A stretch of 64,000 nucleotides of DNA from Selaginella moellendorffii (taxonomy: Eukaryota; Streptophyta; Lycopodiopsida; Selaginellales; Selaginellaceae). The number at the start of each line of letters is the position of its first letter. The stretch's first letter is position 1. The DNA lies in NCBI RefSeq assembly GCF_000143415.4, contig NW_003314274.1, positions 716,104 through 780,103 on the forward strand. The letters run 5' to 3'. Of the stretch, positions 10,622 through 22,600 are shown in pieces. Made by a program: the position numbers and the translations under genes. A model generated the notes under the pieces. That model saw only the letters and a program-made list of their open reading frames with translations, did no database searches and was not told the DNA's origin.

Positions 10622-11410
10622 TCATCGTCTTCTAAACGGCCAAGGAAAAACTCTGGAAGAACCTCTTGAAGACGACGACGATGGCGATGGCGCCGCCGAG
10701 GGGACCGGATTCCTCCCAACGTCATACCGGCAAACCGGGCACGTCCCATGGAGAGCCAGCCAGGGAAGTATACAGTCCTGGTGATAGACGTGCTTGCAAG
10801 GCATCTGTCTAACTTTGTTTCCCACAGCGTAGTCATCCTTGCAAACCGCGCAGCTCGAGAACTCGTCGTTGCGAAGATGATCTTTGGAGATCGTGATGGT
10901 CGGCATCGAGTCGATCTGCTGCCTGCTTGCCGGAGGAGCTCCGCCGCCGCCAGCGTCGAGCTCCATGAGCTGCTGTATCAGCCGCTCGAGTCCCATGCCG
11001 TCGGGTCCAAACCCAGGGGAAGGATCGCCGCCGTGGAAGTACCACCGTGGAGGCATATCCCCCCCGCGGAAGACCACCATGCCGCCGCCACCGCCACCGC
11101 CACCGCCGCCGCCGCCGCCGCCCCCGCGAGATGGGAAGAATGGCGAGTCGTCTATCTCGAGATCTTCCACCATGAAGTGCTGGAAGGGGTGGAAGGGGCG
11201 CGGCCGCGGCGAGTTCCTCCTCATGGCCGATGCTACTGCGTCAAAGATATCGAGGAGGTGTGGAGGATTTGACTCTGGAGACCATCTTGGAGCTGGAGCT
11301 TGCTCGAGGAAGCCGTCACCGCAGCAGGGGCAAGCTAGAGCAGTGCTCGGGGACTGTACGAAGACGATGTGCTCGCATTTGTGACACCAGAAGGAGCGAG
11401 ATTCTTCCAT
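10622..11410 (-). CDS. RING-H2 E3 ubiquitin ligase with N-terminal zinc ribbon
   Basis: Single exon, 262 aa, ATG at 11410. An N-terminal zinc-ribbon motif (CHKC...CPCC, about 9-30) is typical of the plant RING1/RZF family. A run of 15 glycines at 96-110 follows. The RING-H2 finger spans 187-227 with ligands C187, C190, C205, H207, H210, C213, C224 and C227, the classic spacing for E2 binding. The tail is Ser-rich and ends in PWPFRRR. Many relatives are cytosolic or nuclear and stress-linked; the target is unknown. The glycine run is GGC/GGN-rich and may vary in length. Confidence 0.88.
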   Translation of the reverse strand: MEESRSFWCHKCEHIVFVQSPSTALACPCCGDGFLEQAPAPRWSPESNPPHLLDIFDAVASAMRRNSPRPRPFHPFQHFMVEDLEIDDSPFFPSRGGGGGGGGGGGGGGGMVVFRGGDMPPRWYFHGGDPSPGFGPDGMGLERLIQQLMELDAGGGGAPPASRQQIDSMPTITISKDHLRNDEFSSCAVCKDDYAVGNKVRQMPCKHVYHQDCILPWLALHGTCPVCRYDVGRNPVPSAAPSPSSSSSRGSSRVFPWPFRRR

Positions 11411-12047
11411 GGAAGCTTGCTTTCTAGCAGGACTTTGGCTGCTCTTGTGAGAATTCTTCTAGTACCTGAATGTAAGAGAGAATTTGGAGCAGCAACTTGG
11501 AGTAAATAATCCAGCACTGGATCGAAACGTTGTTACCTGAGAAATAGGAGATACCCTCGGCGTGTCGGTTTGAGCATAGCTCTACCCGTGGGGGACGCGT
11601 ATGGCGTGTCTGCCTAGAAGGCACTCGTCAAACAAAGAAAAAGTTATAATAAGAACGACCCACCAAAAGGAAGGAGAAAATTATCAAAAACGAGAGAGGA
11701 CGAATGCGCACCTCGAAGGTCCTGTAGCGAGGGAGACGAAAGAAGAAAAAGATAAAAGCTCGCCTAGCATCGCCATTGTCGGTCCCATTGATGAGTCAGA
11801 GCTGGCGTAATCGGATTAGCAAAATCAATCCTAGCTACAAGAGAGGAGAAAAATCAAGGAAAAATCAAGAACTTATCCATACGTACAATGTTGTACACGA
11901 AAACACTGACCAAAACAGTGATCAATCTCTGCAACTTTTAAGTGCCCGTGAGATCCAGAAGGAAAAAAAAAAACTCTCCTCTCAAAACTTGAGAGAGCTT
12001 ACTTCTGGGAAGAGACTCCGGTGTTTTTGAGAAGCTCCCATCCAGCG
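11411..12047. other. Intergenic region between RING and DUF1223 genes
   Basis: Upstream region of the RING gene and 3' flank of the DUF1223 gene. Short ORFs here have no recognisable features. Confidence 0.4.
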
Positions 12048-13282
12048 TCAGGGAAGATCTTCCGGCAGTGGCACCATCTGGGCTCCGTATACCTCCATGG
12101 TCGATGGATTCTGGAGGAAAACCACTGCTCCACACTTGGTCCGGTTGAAAGTGTCCCAGAGCGGAAGCTTGAAGTGTTCCCGGACAGTCTTCCGGGCGGG
12201 CCAGTCGTGTAGAGTCGCTGCTTTGGCAATGCTTCTCACCACGAAGTCGTTTGTGAGGATCCGGCCCTTGTTCTCGCCCTTTTGGCAGTTGGTCACCAGG
12301 CCATTCTCGTAGAGCGCCACCATTATGTCTAGCGTGAACTTGTCAACCTTGAACTTGATGATGGCTTCCATTGTCGTGTCTAAGACGCGCTCTGGCTCGG
12401 TTTCGAGCTTGAAGGAGATCTGCAAGAGGAAGTTCTTGAAACTATAAGCGAGAAAAAACTAAAACTTGCTGGAAGTTTGAATCATGCGGGAGAAATTCTC
12501 GGATCTAGACGACAAGAATCTGTTTGGTTCAACCAAAGACAGGACCAGCGGGAGAAATTCCTGGCAATGAAAGTCACATCCTCACAGACCTTCACAGAAC
12601 ACGACGAAGTCACAAGAAAACACGCAATGAAAACCAGGAGAGAAAGCAGCAAATTCTCGTGGATCGAGCAAGATCACATGGACGACAAACACGAAAAGCA
12701 CGAAAAGGACCAAAAAACAAGACGAGGAAGAGAGAAACTTACAGTGATGTCTGGCGCAGCAAATCTGGGAGCTTGATGGATGAGCGCTAGAATGGGCTCC
12801 AAGCTGGAAGCAATGCAGTGGGATCGCCCTTGGACAACCACCTCTGGAGTGTAAATGCTGTCCTGCTGGAGAGCCTGCCCATAATTCCTCTGCCGTAGCG
12901 TCCAAGTGCTGTTAGCGAATGGATCCTTCCATCCCATGAAGTCCCAGTACTCGACGTGAAAGCCAAGGACAACGATGGGCACCTCCAGCGCCACATCCGA
13001 GGATTTGGCTTGCCCAAGCTGCGAGATCAAGAGATCTGCCGGAGGACACGAACTACAGCCCTGGGATGTGAAGAGTTCCACCAGCACGGCGCTCTGGGAG
13101 GATCCTCCCCCTACCTTGGGGCCACGCGGCGCAGAGGATTTCTTGCTCTCCGGATCCAGCTGCTGCGGCTCCTCCTCATCAAGCTCCTCGATTTCCTTGG
13201 CGTCGGGATTGCTGTCTACCTTTGGGGATCTGTCGCAGGAAGCTCCGGCCCTAGAGAAGCAAGCGATGCAGCGGCGAAGCAT
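12048..13282 (-). CDS. DUF1223 family protein (thioredoxin-like)
   Basis: Two exons (13282-12743 and 12419-12048), 303 aa, split by a 323-bp intron, the longest in this gene island (donor GTAAGT, acceptor TTGCAG). The family hallmark VELFTSQGCSSCPPADLL is at about 68-85, with a CxxC pair at C76/C79. Then come FHVEYWDFMGWKDPF, YTPEVVVQG and an exon-2 beta-rich end (GRILTNDFVVRSIAK). DUF1223 proteins occur in bacteria and plants and have a thioredoxin-like fold; redox activity is suggested by the CxxC but unproven. The first 60 residues are Cys-, Glu- and Ser-rich and not conserved as far as I can tell. Confidence 0.85.
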
Positions 13283-15168
13283 GATCTAGATCTTGCGCTC
13301 CACGGCGGCGGAGCTGAGCACGGGGAAATTCCACACAGATCGATTGGAGATTGCCGCATTCCAGTGGTGGAGAATCCCTCGCTGCCCCCCAGAATATATT
13401 TTAGGGTTCTTGGCGCGCGAGGATTTTGGTGTCGAGAGGGGAGAAATTGAAGGAACCGCACCATGACGTGTGTCATGAACGTCACACCCGTCAAATTTTA
13501 AGAGCATATTTTAAAATATTCTTAATTAAAGCAACGAAAAGAAAAAGTCCATGACCTCGTCACACGAATCCCCTCCTCTGTCCTGGCAAAGGAACTCCCA
13601 AGCAAATTCGCGAGCAATTCCATGGATCAGATTTGTCTATTTCATTCATTCGATCCCTTCCTGCTAGGCGATGGATTGAGCCCTAATCTCGTGGTCCGAT
13701 CAAAGCTCTTTGCCAGCAGGTAGATTAATCGAACACACAGCTCTAGATTACAACTTGAGGAGTAAACTAGTCGAAAAATGTCAACAATTTCAAACCAAAA
13801 TTATAAACCATTTAGATGCATTCCCCCTCTTTTTTGAATGAAATATCACCTTCATACTAAAGCTACCATCCTGTAAATCCCATGTAATTCTAATTCTTTC
13901 ACCGTGGCTTTCTTCTTGCAACTTTTGTCCAAGTTTCTGTCGAGCCTTGTGAACCCCTCTAAGACAAGCAGTGCCATGTAGTTGAAACTGTTTTGTGAAT
14001 TGCTTTTGTCAACAAATTAGCAATAGCCCAACCAATTCTGAATGAAGTAAGGATTGTTGATGGATTTTCTCAATCAAACACAAAAGATTTACTGATTTGA
14101 ATAATTCTACTATACATTGTGAATGCTAAATAAAACTCCTTTGGCATTACAGAGACTCTAGTATTTCAATGCAATTTATTTATAGGATATAAGCTTTTAT
14201 TTAATTTATTTTTGTGCATAATAATAAAAGAGGAGGAAATAAAAAATTAACTTAGAATATTTAATTAGTTTACAATAAAATATTAGTACTATCTACAAGT
14301 ATAAAATAAAATTTAAATCAACCACTTAGACTGATGCTTTTTAAAATAAAATAAAGCTAATAAACATACTATATTTCTCATACTTAAGGTTTTCATATCA
14401 GATGAATTAATTATTTTTAAGTTTTTAATTATAGTAAAAGTTATTCAGTTTGTCTTCTATATACTAAATAGAGTACTAGATATTTTACCATGACAATATA
14501 AATTATATTATTTGTGAAGAGTGGAATGTCATCTCCAAGTTTTTATACTAACATAAAGTTTTACCAAACCATCTTTTACTCTATTTTATATATGCAAGCC
14601 TTTTATATTAGTTTTTTTTGTCAGTTATTTTTTTTTCCTGTGAATACTATGAAACTAGAAAATGGGCAATGTTTGATAAGAAAGCCCTTACTAACTATTT
14701 TATCCACATTTATCCCCAACATTAAATGGATCTATAATGATAGTATGTCAAAATTTTATCTCATTATTACATACACTACATTTGTGAAAATAGCCACAAA
14801 TCATAGTTAGAAGGAATTACAAAACAAGTGGTAGTCACAATAATAAAATTCACAAAATAAACATTTTATAACCACTCTGTTAATCCAATCGATATCACTT
14901 CACTTTAATATCCACTCTTGCAACCATTATATACACTACTCCACCTCCTATACTTCAGTTTCATAAGCATAGGATAGGCATTAATTATGTAACTGTAAAA
15001 CATTGGCTATATCTACCATCATCACTATTACTATTTAACATGTCAATCCATCAACAAGATTTAGGGTTTTAGTATTTAGCTAGGGTTTACAATTAGTGAG
15101 ACTCCACATAAAAAATTACTACGAGATAAGAATATATAAAGCCATATATAAAAATGTGATTGCATGGC
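13283..15168. other. AT-rich intergenic region at the gene/transposon border
   Basis: Upstream flank of the DUF1223 gene, then strongly AT-rich sequence from about 13.7 kb. No convincing ORF or repeat pair. 13560-13730 is higher in GC and could be a small exon or old gene remnant; I cannot support a call. Confidence 0.4.
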
Positions 15169-15173
15169 CGAAT

Positions 15174-16320
15174 TGTAGCGCACGTGGTTTTGACCCTTTA
15201 TCCTATGGTGATTTACCATAGGATAACACCACGAAGCGGAACCTAAACCCTCTTTGTGCCACGTGACAGATGCCACGTGTCACATGCCACGTGTCCATGC
15301 CATGTGTCCATAGGAACCCGAGGTTCAGGGTCTCGGGCCACTGAACGAAGGAACGGTGCCAAACTCCCAAGCGTGACGCCAAGGAGTGATGGAACCGGAC
15401 CACGGAGCAACTACCGAGCATATAGCCCAAGGAGCGAAGGGACAGGAGCCCGGAGCGACTTGGAACAGTCCTGGAGCAACCAGCATACCAATGCCAGGAC
15501 CAGCACGCAAAACGGAGCCAAACGGAGTCTGGTGCTATTTCGGCATACCGGTGGCCTAACGTGAGGATATGGGTACTCCACCAGCTAGCATGGAATGGAA
15601 CTTGGGCTTAGACCCAAGCCGGACGCAGAACAAGGACAGGCACGCAAGCGGGAGCTAGACTATGCCTCAGGTTGGTCGGCCATGCCCGACCTACCCACTA
15701 TCCCTACTATACATTTGGAACCCCCCATAGCCCCCCCCCCCTTGAGGAACACACGCTTTGGGCTTTCACCCCAAGCCTCCCTTAGTATCAGGAGTTAGTC
15801 TCTAGGACAAGTTCGAAACTTACTAAATATGGAATGTCCTTAGATTGCGAAATTGGACACGGGACGAACACCGTTGTGTTCAGGCCGATCTCTACATTCC
15901 GTAGATGTGCCAAATGAGCAAATCTGGACACTTTCCATAAATAGCATTTGGGATTAAAATGAGACTAACACAAAGGGCATGATAGCGAGGGTGTTTGGTA
16001 GACACGGTAAGCTATCATGTAGCGATATTGAGGGACCAATCTCAATACGCGAGGGTTCTTGTCAAGCCAGTGCAAGATAGAGCAAAAGAGAACTAACAAG
16101 CCGGGCCGAGTATGCTCAGCTAAATAGACACTTAGGAATTCCTTCCTTATGCTCATCCGGCCAAGTACAGATGCAAAGTCCAGTTTACTAACACTTGAAC
16201 AAGAGGGACTAATAAAGGGTCCAGCAATACCGACCTCCTGCCATCGTGGCAGTAAGGTAAGAGTGTCCGTAAGGACTGGCCGACAGGTAACTTTCGATAC
16301 CTGAAGTCACATTCACGACA
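15174..16320 (-). repeat. LARD-1 3' LTR
   Basis: 1147 bp. Contains an 11-bp hairpin stem (15198-15208 with 15216-15226) and four CACGTG G-boxes plus one decayed copy at 15181-15310. It also holds the shared module ending GCTTTGGGCTTTCACCC at about 15705-15775. Confidence 0.9.
15198..15310. promoter_or_regulatory. Hairpin and tandem G-box/ABRE-like cluster in the LTR
   Basis: An inverted repeat TTATCCTATGG / CCATAGGATAA with a 7-nt loop is followed by CACGTG boxes spaced about 14-17 bp apart, several as CCACGTGTC (ACACGTGGC on the sense strand, the ABRE/G-box consensus). The other LTR has one unit fewer at 27009-27050. The role is inferred from motif only. Confidence 0.5.
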
Positions 16321-19284
16321 CTCTCCCCCCCTTGGGAAGATCGACGTCCTCGTCGATGCATACTCCAGTCTAGAATACCGCCAAGGAAACAACTCTCGAA
16401 AAAGTTCACGGTACTCACACTATATGAGAAATGCACCAACTTAAATGAGTTAGGGAGCAACCTCTTTGTCTAACGCGGATGCGCTACCAGCTCAGACACC
16501 TTTTGGCCGTCACCGACAAGGAAATGACCAACGGAGTCAGCCACCCTTGCTGCTCTGGGTGTCACCCAGCTACAAAAGTGTGATATGCCCTGCCCGCAGG
16601 AACATAGAGAAAGAAGCCAGAGGCCCCAACCCTCCTGAGCAAAGAAACCAAACCCGTCGGTAAGGTTTAGATAGACTACTGTCAACAGGCAGTGTAGAGT
16701 TGTTTACACGGTCACGCCCTTTCACAGAATAAGGAACATCGACAGAGAGGCGGGTTATGTGACCAGTCGACAGTAGCTACCCCATGACTAGAGATTTCAA
16801 CATGCACACGAAGTGCCAAAGCCAGTCTGCCTATACTGGCCCAAACTCAAATATCAGTATATAGGGACTATACCAAAGTCATAAACAATGATATCTAAGA
16901 AGCTTAATTACTAGTGATTATATCTTAGAGTAGAACACAAAAGTATTCCACATAAGTTATCATCCGATAAACTAGTATTTATAGTGTAGGAACCACCAAG
17001 ATCATCAGTTCAGGAAACATAGGATTAACCATCCAACAAAATTCAATAGCAAGTAGATCATCAAGGAAACGCAATGATGAAACTTAACTATCGAAAATGG
17101 CAGATAGTATGCCAAACAACTCACAAAACACAACTCAAAGAACACAAAGTATTATTGAGTAACAAGCACAATGCTCGCGAATGTTTCACCCGAAGGCTAT
17201 AACATCCGAATCTATGAGAACTAACTCGAGCAATAATCAACAGATCAAAATGAATGTTGCAAAGCAAATAAACACTTGTTCATATCAACTATTGCACTAG
17301 CAAATCTGAATAGATCTCAATCAACAATACCAAGGAACTAGAGTTGCTCAAGCAAGTGTTAGCAACATCCTACTGATGTCTCAAATCCAAGAGACCAATC
17401 CAGAGCAAACCACAAAGAACATGTGGTATTGCAAAAAGCCATAAGCCATCAAAGAAAACAACTAACCATCATGAAAGATCATCAATCATCCCATCAATAA
17501 AGAAATGCATAATTGTCATTGAAGAAAGAATCCACCATCCTGAAGAATGGCAAATCATTCTAGATCAACGATAAGCAAGCAAAACCTTCGACAAGGATAA
17601 TCAACTTTCCTAGATGATAGTCAATCATCACCAATGATTGCTAGATGCAAAAGCCAACTTCAACATCGAAGTTAATGATCCAAAATGCCTTCCCCAACAA
17701 CTTCTAACAAATGGAACAATGAGCATAAAACTCAAGAACCAAAGCTCGAAGAAGCCTATAGCCAAGTCTTGCCTAATAATGATCACAAGTCTCATAAAAG
17801 CTAGCTTCAATGTGAAAGAAGAAATCGTGATGCAACTCACAATATCTTCCTCAACACATCCATAAGCCAAACTTCATAATGCCAAAGCTAATGAAAAGCA
17901 TATTTGCATCAATCCAAAAGCTAAGTATAACGAAGCTATGCTCAACAAGTGATTATCAAACGATCCTCCATGAATCCATCTACAGCAAGACGTAACTCAC
18001 TTCATAACAAGCACAAGAAAAATCATTAATGATTGATATATCTCAATTGAAATCCAAGAAGGATTCAATCACTTCAATGCCAATCACTAACTCCTCCTCT
18101 CATAGAGGTAACATTATCCACGACTAAATCACTTTTCAAGGAAAAGCTAAAGCTCAACCTCAACTAAGCAATCTCGTCTAGAACACAACTAACCCAAACT
18201 TGCCACTCAGTTCATTTGAACATCAATACAGTTGCTAACTAGCAATTGCACGAATGCCAACAACACAAAGCTACAGCTAAATCATCAACACTATCTTCAT
18301 CAAGACTAACAAAACTCAACATCACTCTTGCAGAGAGACATCTCATTTCACTGAAATCTTAATATCAACAATATCAATGACAAGGCATCACTTCAATGGC
18401 ATCAACACCAGGACAAAGCTAGAAGAAAGCAAGAGTGAATCACCACTCGGAGCTTTCCAGCAACCAAGCTAACCAAAGTCGAAGATACTATAGTCAGTAT
18501 CCAAGACCAATCCTCTAGCAAAACTCAGTGACAGATAACACATCATCAAGGAGTGAATCACCACATCTAAGACTCAATGAAATCCAACACTATAGACCAA
18601 ACGTAACCAAATGATATCGACAAAGGAATTGACATGCCAACATGGAAAAACCATGTCAGCCTAATGACACGATCCTCCGCAACACCATCCGGTAAAGCAA
18701 GCCCATCACTACTAAATCATCATCGAGTAAAGCAAGTGTCAACGTCCTTGATGAAGTTTACAAGTAATCACTAGTCGCAAAGCAACTAACAATCACTCCT
18801 CAACTTGCGTTCACAAGACTCAAACACCAACTCTTGTCATCAAGTTATATACTTGCCCAATATGAACGTGAAACCCTAGGTACGAGATAAAAGTTCATAG
18901 ACAAGCACAAACTAAATGACCACTCAAATCCAACTCAACCATAATAAGCTCACCAACACGTCTAGTCAATAGCTCTGAGCATGCCTTGAAGAGGCTAGCT
19001 ATGCATGATCAACACTCAGTCGAAACTAAAGTGAAGACCATGAGATGGACTCATATCGGTACACAACCTCCTCATAGACAAAGCTATAGTACGGGTACTA
19101 ACATCTCAACCTCAAACAACTAAGTTGGACATCACCATCCTCAGCCAAGGCGCAGGGCCACCAAGACCAAGTCAAGATCAGTGAGAGCTCACTACTCTCA
19201 TAGAATCTAACGTAATGCAAGGTGCAACCTGCCACCGAGCATAATGCTACAAAAGAAAGGCACAAGAGTAACCCTTCTTAGAAA
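16321..19284 (-). other. LARD-1 internal region, 3' half (non-coding)
   Basis: Begins with the purine tract (sense AAGGGGGGGAGAG) directly against the 3' LTR. The rest is CA-rich on the plus strand, with no ORF over about 80 codons and no domain. Ends at the AGTGT copy 19285-19289 left by the nested chromovirus. Confidence 0.7.
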
Positions 19285-19289
19285 AGTGT

Positions 19290-19676
19290 TGTCAAGACCC
19301 CCAACAAGATCAAGACTGGAAAATGCTAAAGACAAAGAGAAAAAGCTAGTGAAAACAAAGAAGAAGCCTTAGACTGGTGTTGATTCAGATTGTGGAGAAA
19401 TGGAACAAGGCTAACCTATATATACTATAGGTTGATGAAGCTCCACCACTCTTGGATCGAGGACAGCCTAAATACAGCTGAGGTCGAGGAGGCGCCACAT
19501 CATCATCAGGAATGTGGCTCGAGACTCAGGAATCGGGAAGTGTCTCGAGAGTCAGGAATAGGGAAGTGTCTCGAGAGTCAGGAATAGAGAAGTGTCTCGA
19601 GAGTCAGGAATGTGGTCTGCAGGTCAGGAATCCGGCGAGAGTCAGGAATGTGGCAAGAATTGGGGGATTCCTGACA
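19290..19676 (-). repeat. Chromovirus 3' LTR
   Basis: 387 bp. The upper part has three to four copies of a unit of about 26 bp (core GGAAGTGTCTCGAGAGTCAG, about 19520-19610). The 9-mer GTCAGGAAT recurs about six times, an inverted copy of the LTR's own terminus TGTCAGGAAT. Confidence 0.93.
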
Positions 19677-19690
19677 GCACCCCCTCCTCA
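19677..19690 (-). other. Chromovirus polypurine tract overlapping the pol stop
   Basis: On the minus strand the pol stop TGA (19690-19688) runs straight into GGAGGGGGTGC and then the LTR, so plus-strand priming and the end of pol overlap within 14 nt. Confidence 0.7.
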
Positions 19691-22600
19691 AGAACGAGTG
19701 GAACGAGGATGTGAACGAGAACGAAGAGGAGGATGAGATGAGCGGCGAGGGATGGGAGATGGAGAAAAAGAATGAGGACTGGGACGAGAAGGATAGCGGC
19801 GGTGGAAGTCCTGAACAAGGTCAGGAGAATGAATCAGGTTGTCCGCAGGTTCCCAAGTGCGTTCCTCAGGTCCGTAACCCTTCCAGTCCACCAGATAGTA
19901 GAGTTTAGATCGTGAAATCTTGGAATCAAGGATGTCCTGAACCTCGTACTCAGACCCATCCTCGAGCTGCACTGGTGGAGGCGGAGGAATGACCCGATTT
20001 GGAATAGGACTGGGAATATAAGGCTCAAGGAGAGAGGAGTGAAAAACGGGGTGAATTTGATATGAGGAGGGAAGTGCAAGGCGATAAGTGACAGGATTAA
20101 TGATGGCAGTGATAGGGAAAGGACCAAGGCGTTTGAAATCGAGTTTTGGACAGGGCCTGGTGGTGGAGATATTTCGCCTGAGGAGCCAGACTTTATCCCC
20201 GATATTGTAAGGGGGACAATCCTGACGATGGACATTGGCAAATGTTTTATGAGATTCCTGAGCACGATGGAGGTGGAAGGAGATGGAGTTGTGGATTTCC
20301 TGAAGGTTGGAGAGAAATGATTCAGAGCGGGGATTTGAACGAGAGGATTCAGATGGAGAAGGAAGTGAGAGATTGAATCGGGGATTTCGGCCAGAGTTCG
20401 CAAAGAAGGGGGAAACTCGAAGAGAGGAGTGAACAGAGTTGTTATAGGAGAACTCAGCAAGGGGAAGGATATCGAACCAGTTATCCTGATGATAGTTGAT
20501 GAAGCACCTCAAGAATTGTTCCAATGTCTGAATCGTTCGCTCGGACTGCCCATCAGTTTGAGGATGATATGCCGAAGAGAGGTTGGCCTTCACTCCAAGC
20601 AACTGCAAAAACCGTTGCCAGAAATGAGAGATGAACTGAGGCCCCCGATCCGAAACCACATCTGTAGGAATCCCATGAAGTCGGAAAATTTCCCTGAATA
20701 CCAGTTTTGCCATGTCCTCGCCCGAAAACTCCTTGGTACATGGCAAGAAGTGCGCCATCTTTGTGAAGCGATCCACCACGACTAAAATGCTGTTGAAGCC
20801 TCCAGAACTCGGAAGATCACTCAAGAAATCCATGGAGATGGATTCCCAAGGACCTGAAGGGACCGGAAGGGAACGAAGCAAACCTGAAGGAAGGTGGCGA
20901 GGTACCTTATGCCGGGCACAAGTGTCACAGGAGGTAACAAAAGCTTTGATGTAGTCGTCCATGTGAGGCCACCAAAAGTCCCGTGCAACTAGCTCATAGG
21001 TTTTCGCAATGCCGAAGTGACCAGCAGTCGGGCTATCGTGGCACGCCATCAGGATCAACCTTCGAGCATCACCTTCAGGAACGTAAAGCTGCTCCCCACG
21101 GTACAATAAGCCATCTAAGAACTCGAACTCGTCAAATCGCCGGCAGTCGGGAGTCACTGGGTGTCCAGCCTGAAGATGGGGAAAAATGTCGCTAGCGAGA
21201 TCATCGGATTGAAGATCGTTTCTGATTGCATCCATCAAGGAGGAGTCCTGAGGGGCCAGGGAAATTGCCATAACTTGAAGCCGATCAGGACCGAGGATAA
21301 CTTGATCCTGTTGATCGAAGGCAGGATTACCAGGCCTGAGACTGAGATAGGAGCGCCTTGAAAGAGCATCAGGAAGGCCTTGAAACTTTCCAGGTCTGTA
21401 CTTGATAACAAAGTCAAACCGACTCAGGAATTGTGCCCACCTTGCTTGACGACGGCTTAAAACTCGGGAAGTGGCAAAGTACTCGAGATTTTTGTGATCC
21501 GTCCAGACTGTTGTTTGATGGCTCGCCCCCTCCAAGAAACGGCGCCACTCTCCAAAGGAATCCACGATGGCAAGAAGCTCCTTGTCGTGGATTTCGTAAT
21601 TGATCTCCGCAGGCTGGAATTTCCGAGAATGGAAAGCGACCGGATGAAGTTCGTGATCCGCTCCGAGTTGAGATAGCACAGCACCAATGGCAAAGTCGGA
21701 GGCGTCAGCCTCGATGAAGAAAGGTTGTGAGGAATCAGCATGGATCAAGACAGGAGCAGAACTGAAGGCCGCCTTGAGTGTGTCGAAAGCCTGCTGGGCA
21801 GCAGCAGACCAAGAGAAGGGAACATCCTTGCGAGTGAGATGTGTGAGAGGAAGGACAATGTCAGAGTAGTGATCAATGAATTTGCGGTAGAAGTTGGCGA
21901 AGCCAAGGAAAACCTGAACGTCTGACATTGATTGTGGAGGCTCCCATTCGAGAATAGTCTTGACTTTTGCAGGATCCATCGTGATACCCTCAGGAGTGAC
22001 AATGTACCCAAGGAACTCCACAGACTGCTGATCAAAGGAACATTTCTCAAGCTTCGCGTATAGGCCGTGTTCTCGCAGCTTCGCTAGCACCTTGCAAACA
22101 TGTTCGTCATGCTCCTCCTGAGTTTTTGAGTAGATGAGGATGTCATCGAGGTAGACGATCACCATCTGATCAAGAAACTCCCGAAAAACGTCGTTCGCCA
22201 TGTGTTGGAAAACCGCTGGAGCATTTGTCAAGCCAAATGGCATGACAGTGTACTCGAAGTGGCCATAGCGTGTTCGGAACGCAGTCTTCCATTCATCACC
22301 AGGCCGGATCCAGATCAGGTTGTATGCTCCACGGAGGTCAATCTTGGTGAAGAAGCGGGCACCGCCGAGGCGTTCCAACAGGTCCGAGATCAGGGGCAGT
22401 GGATAACGGTTCCGAACAGTCACCTTGTTCAAACCTTGGTAGTCGATGACTAGCCGCAAGCTCCCATCCTTCTTCTTGACAAAGAAGACAGGCGCTCCAG
22501 CCGGGGACTGCGAATGCTGAATGTAGCCCGAGGCAAGGTTCTCATCCACGTACTCTTTGAGGGCCTTAAGCTCGGACGGGGATAACCCGTAGATAGGCCC

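Noticed and set aside
16466-16520. tRNA-like stretch on the minus strand (GAGCTGGTAGCGCATCCGCG)
   Set aside because: D-arm-like only; no acceptor stem or T-arm GGTTCGA could be paired. It lies in the LARD-1 internal region.
17628-17870. Small hydrophobic ORF in the LARD-1 internal region
   Set aside because: Open on both strands, no motif, AT/CA-rich composition; likely chance.
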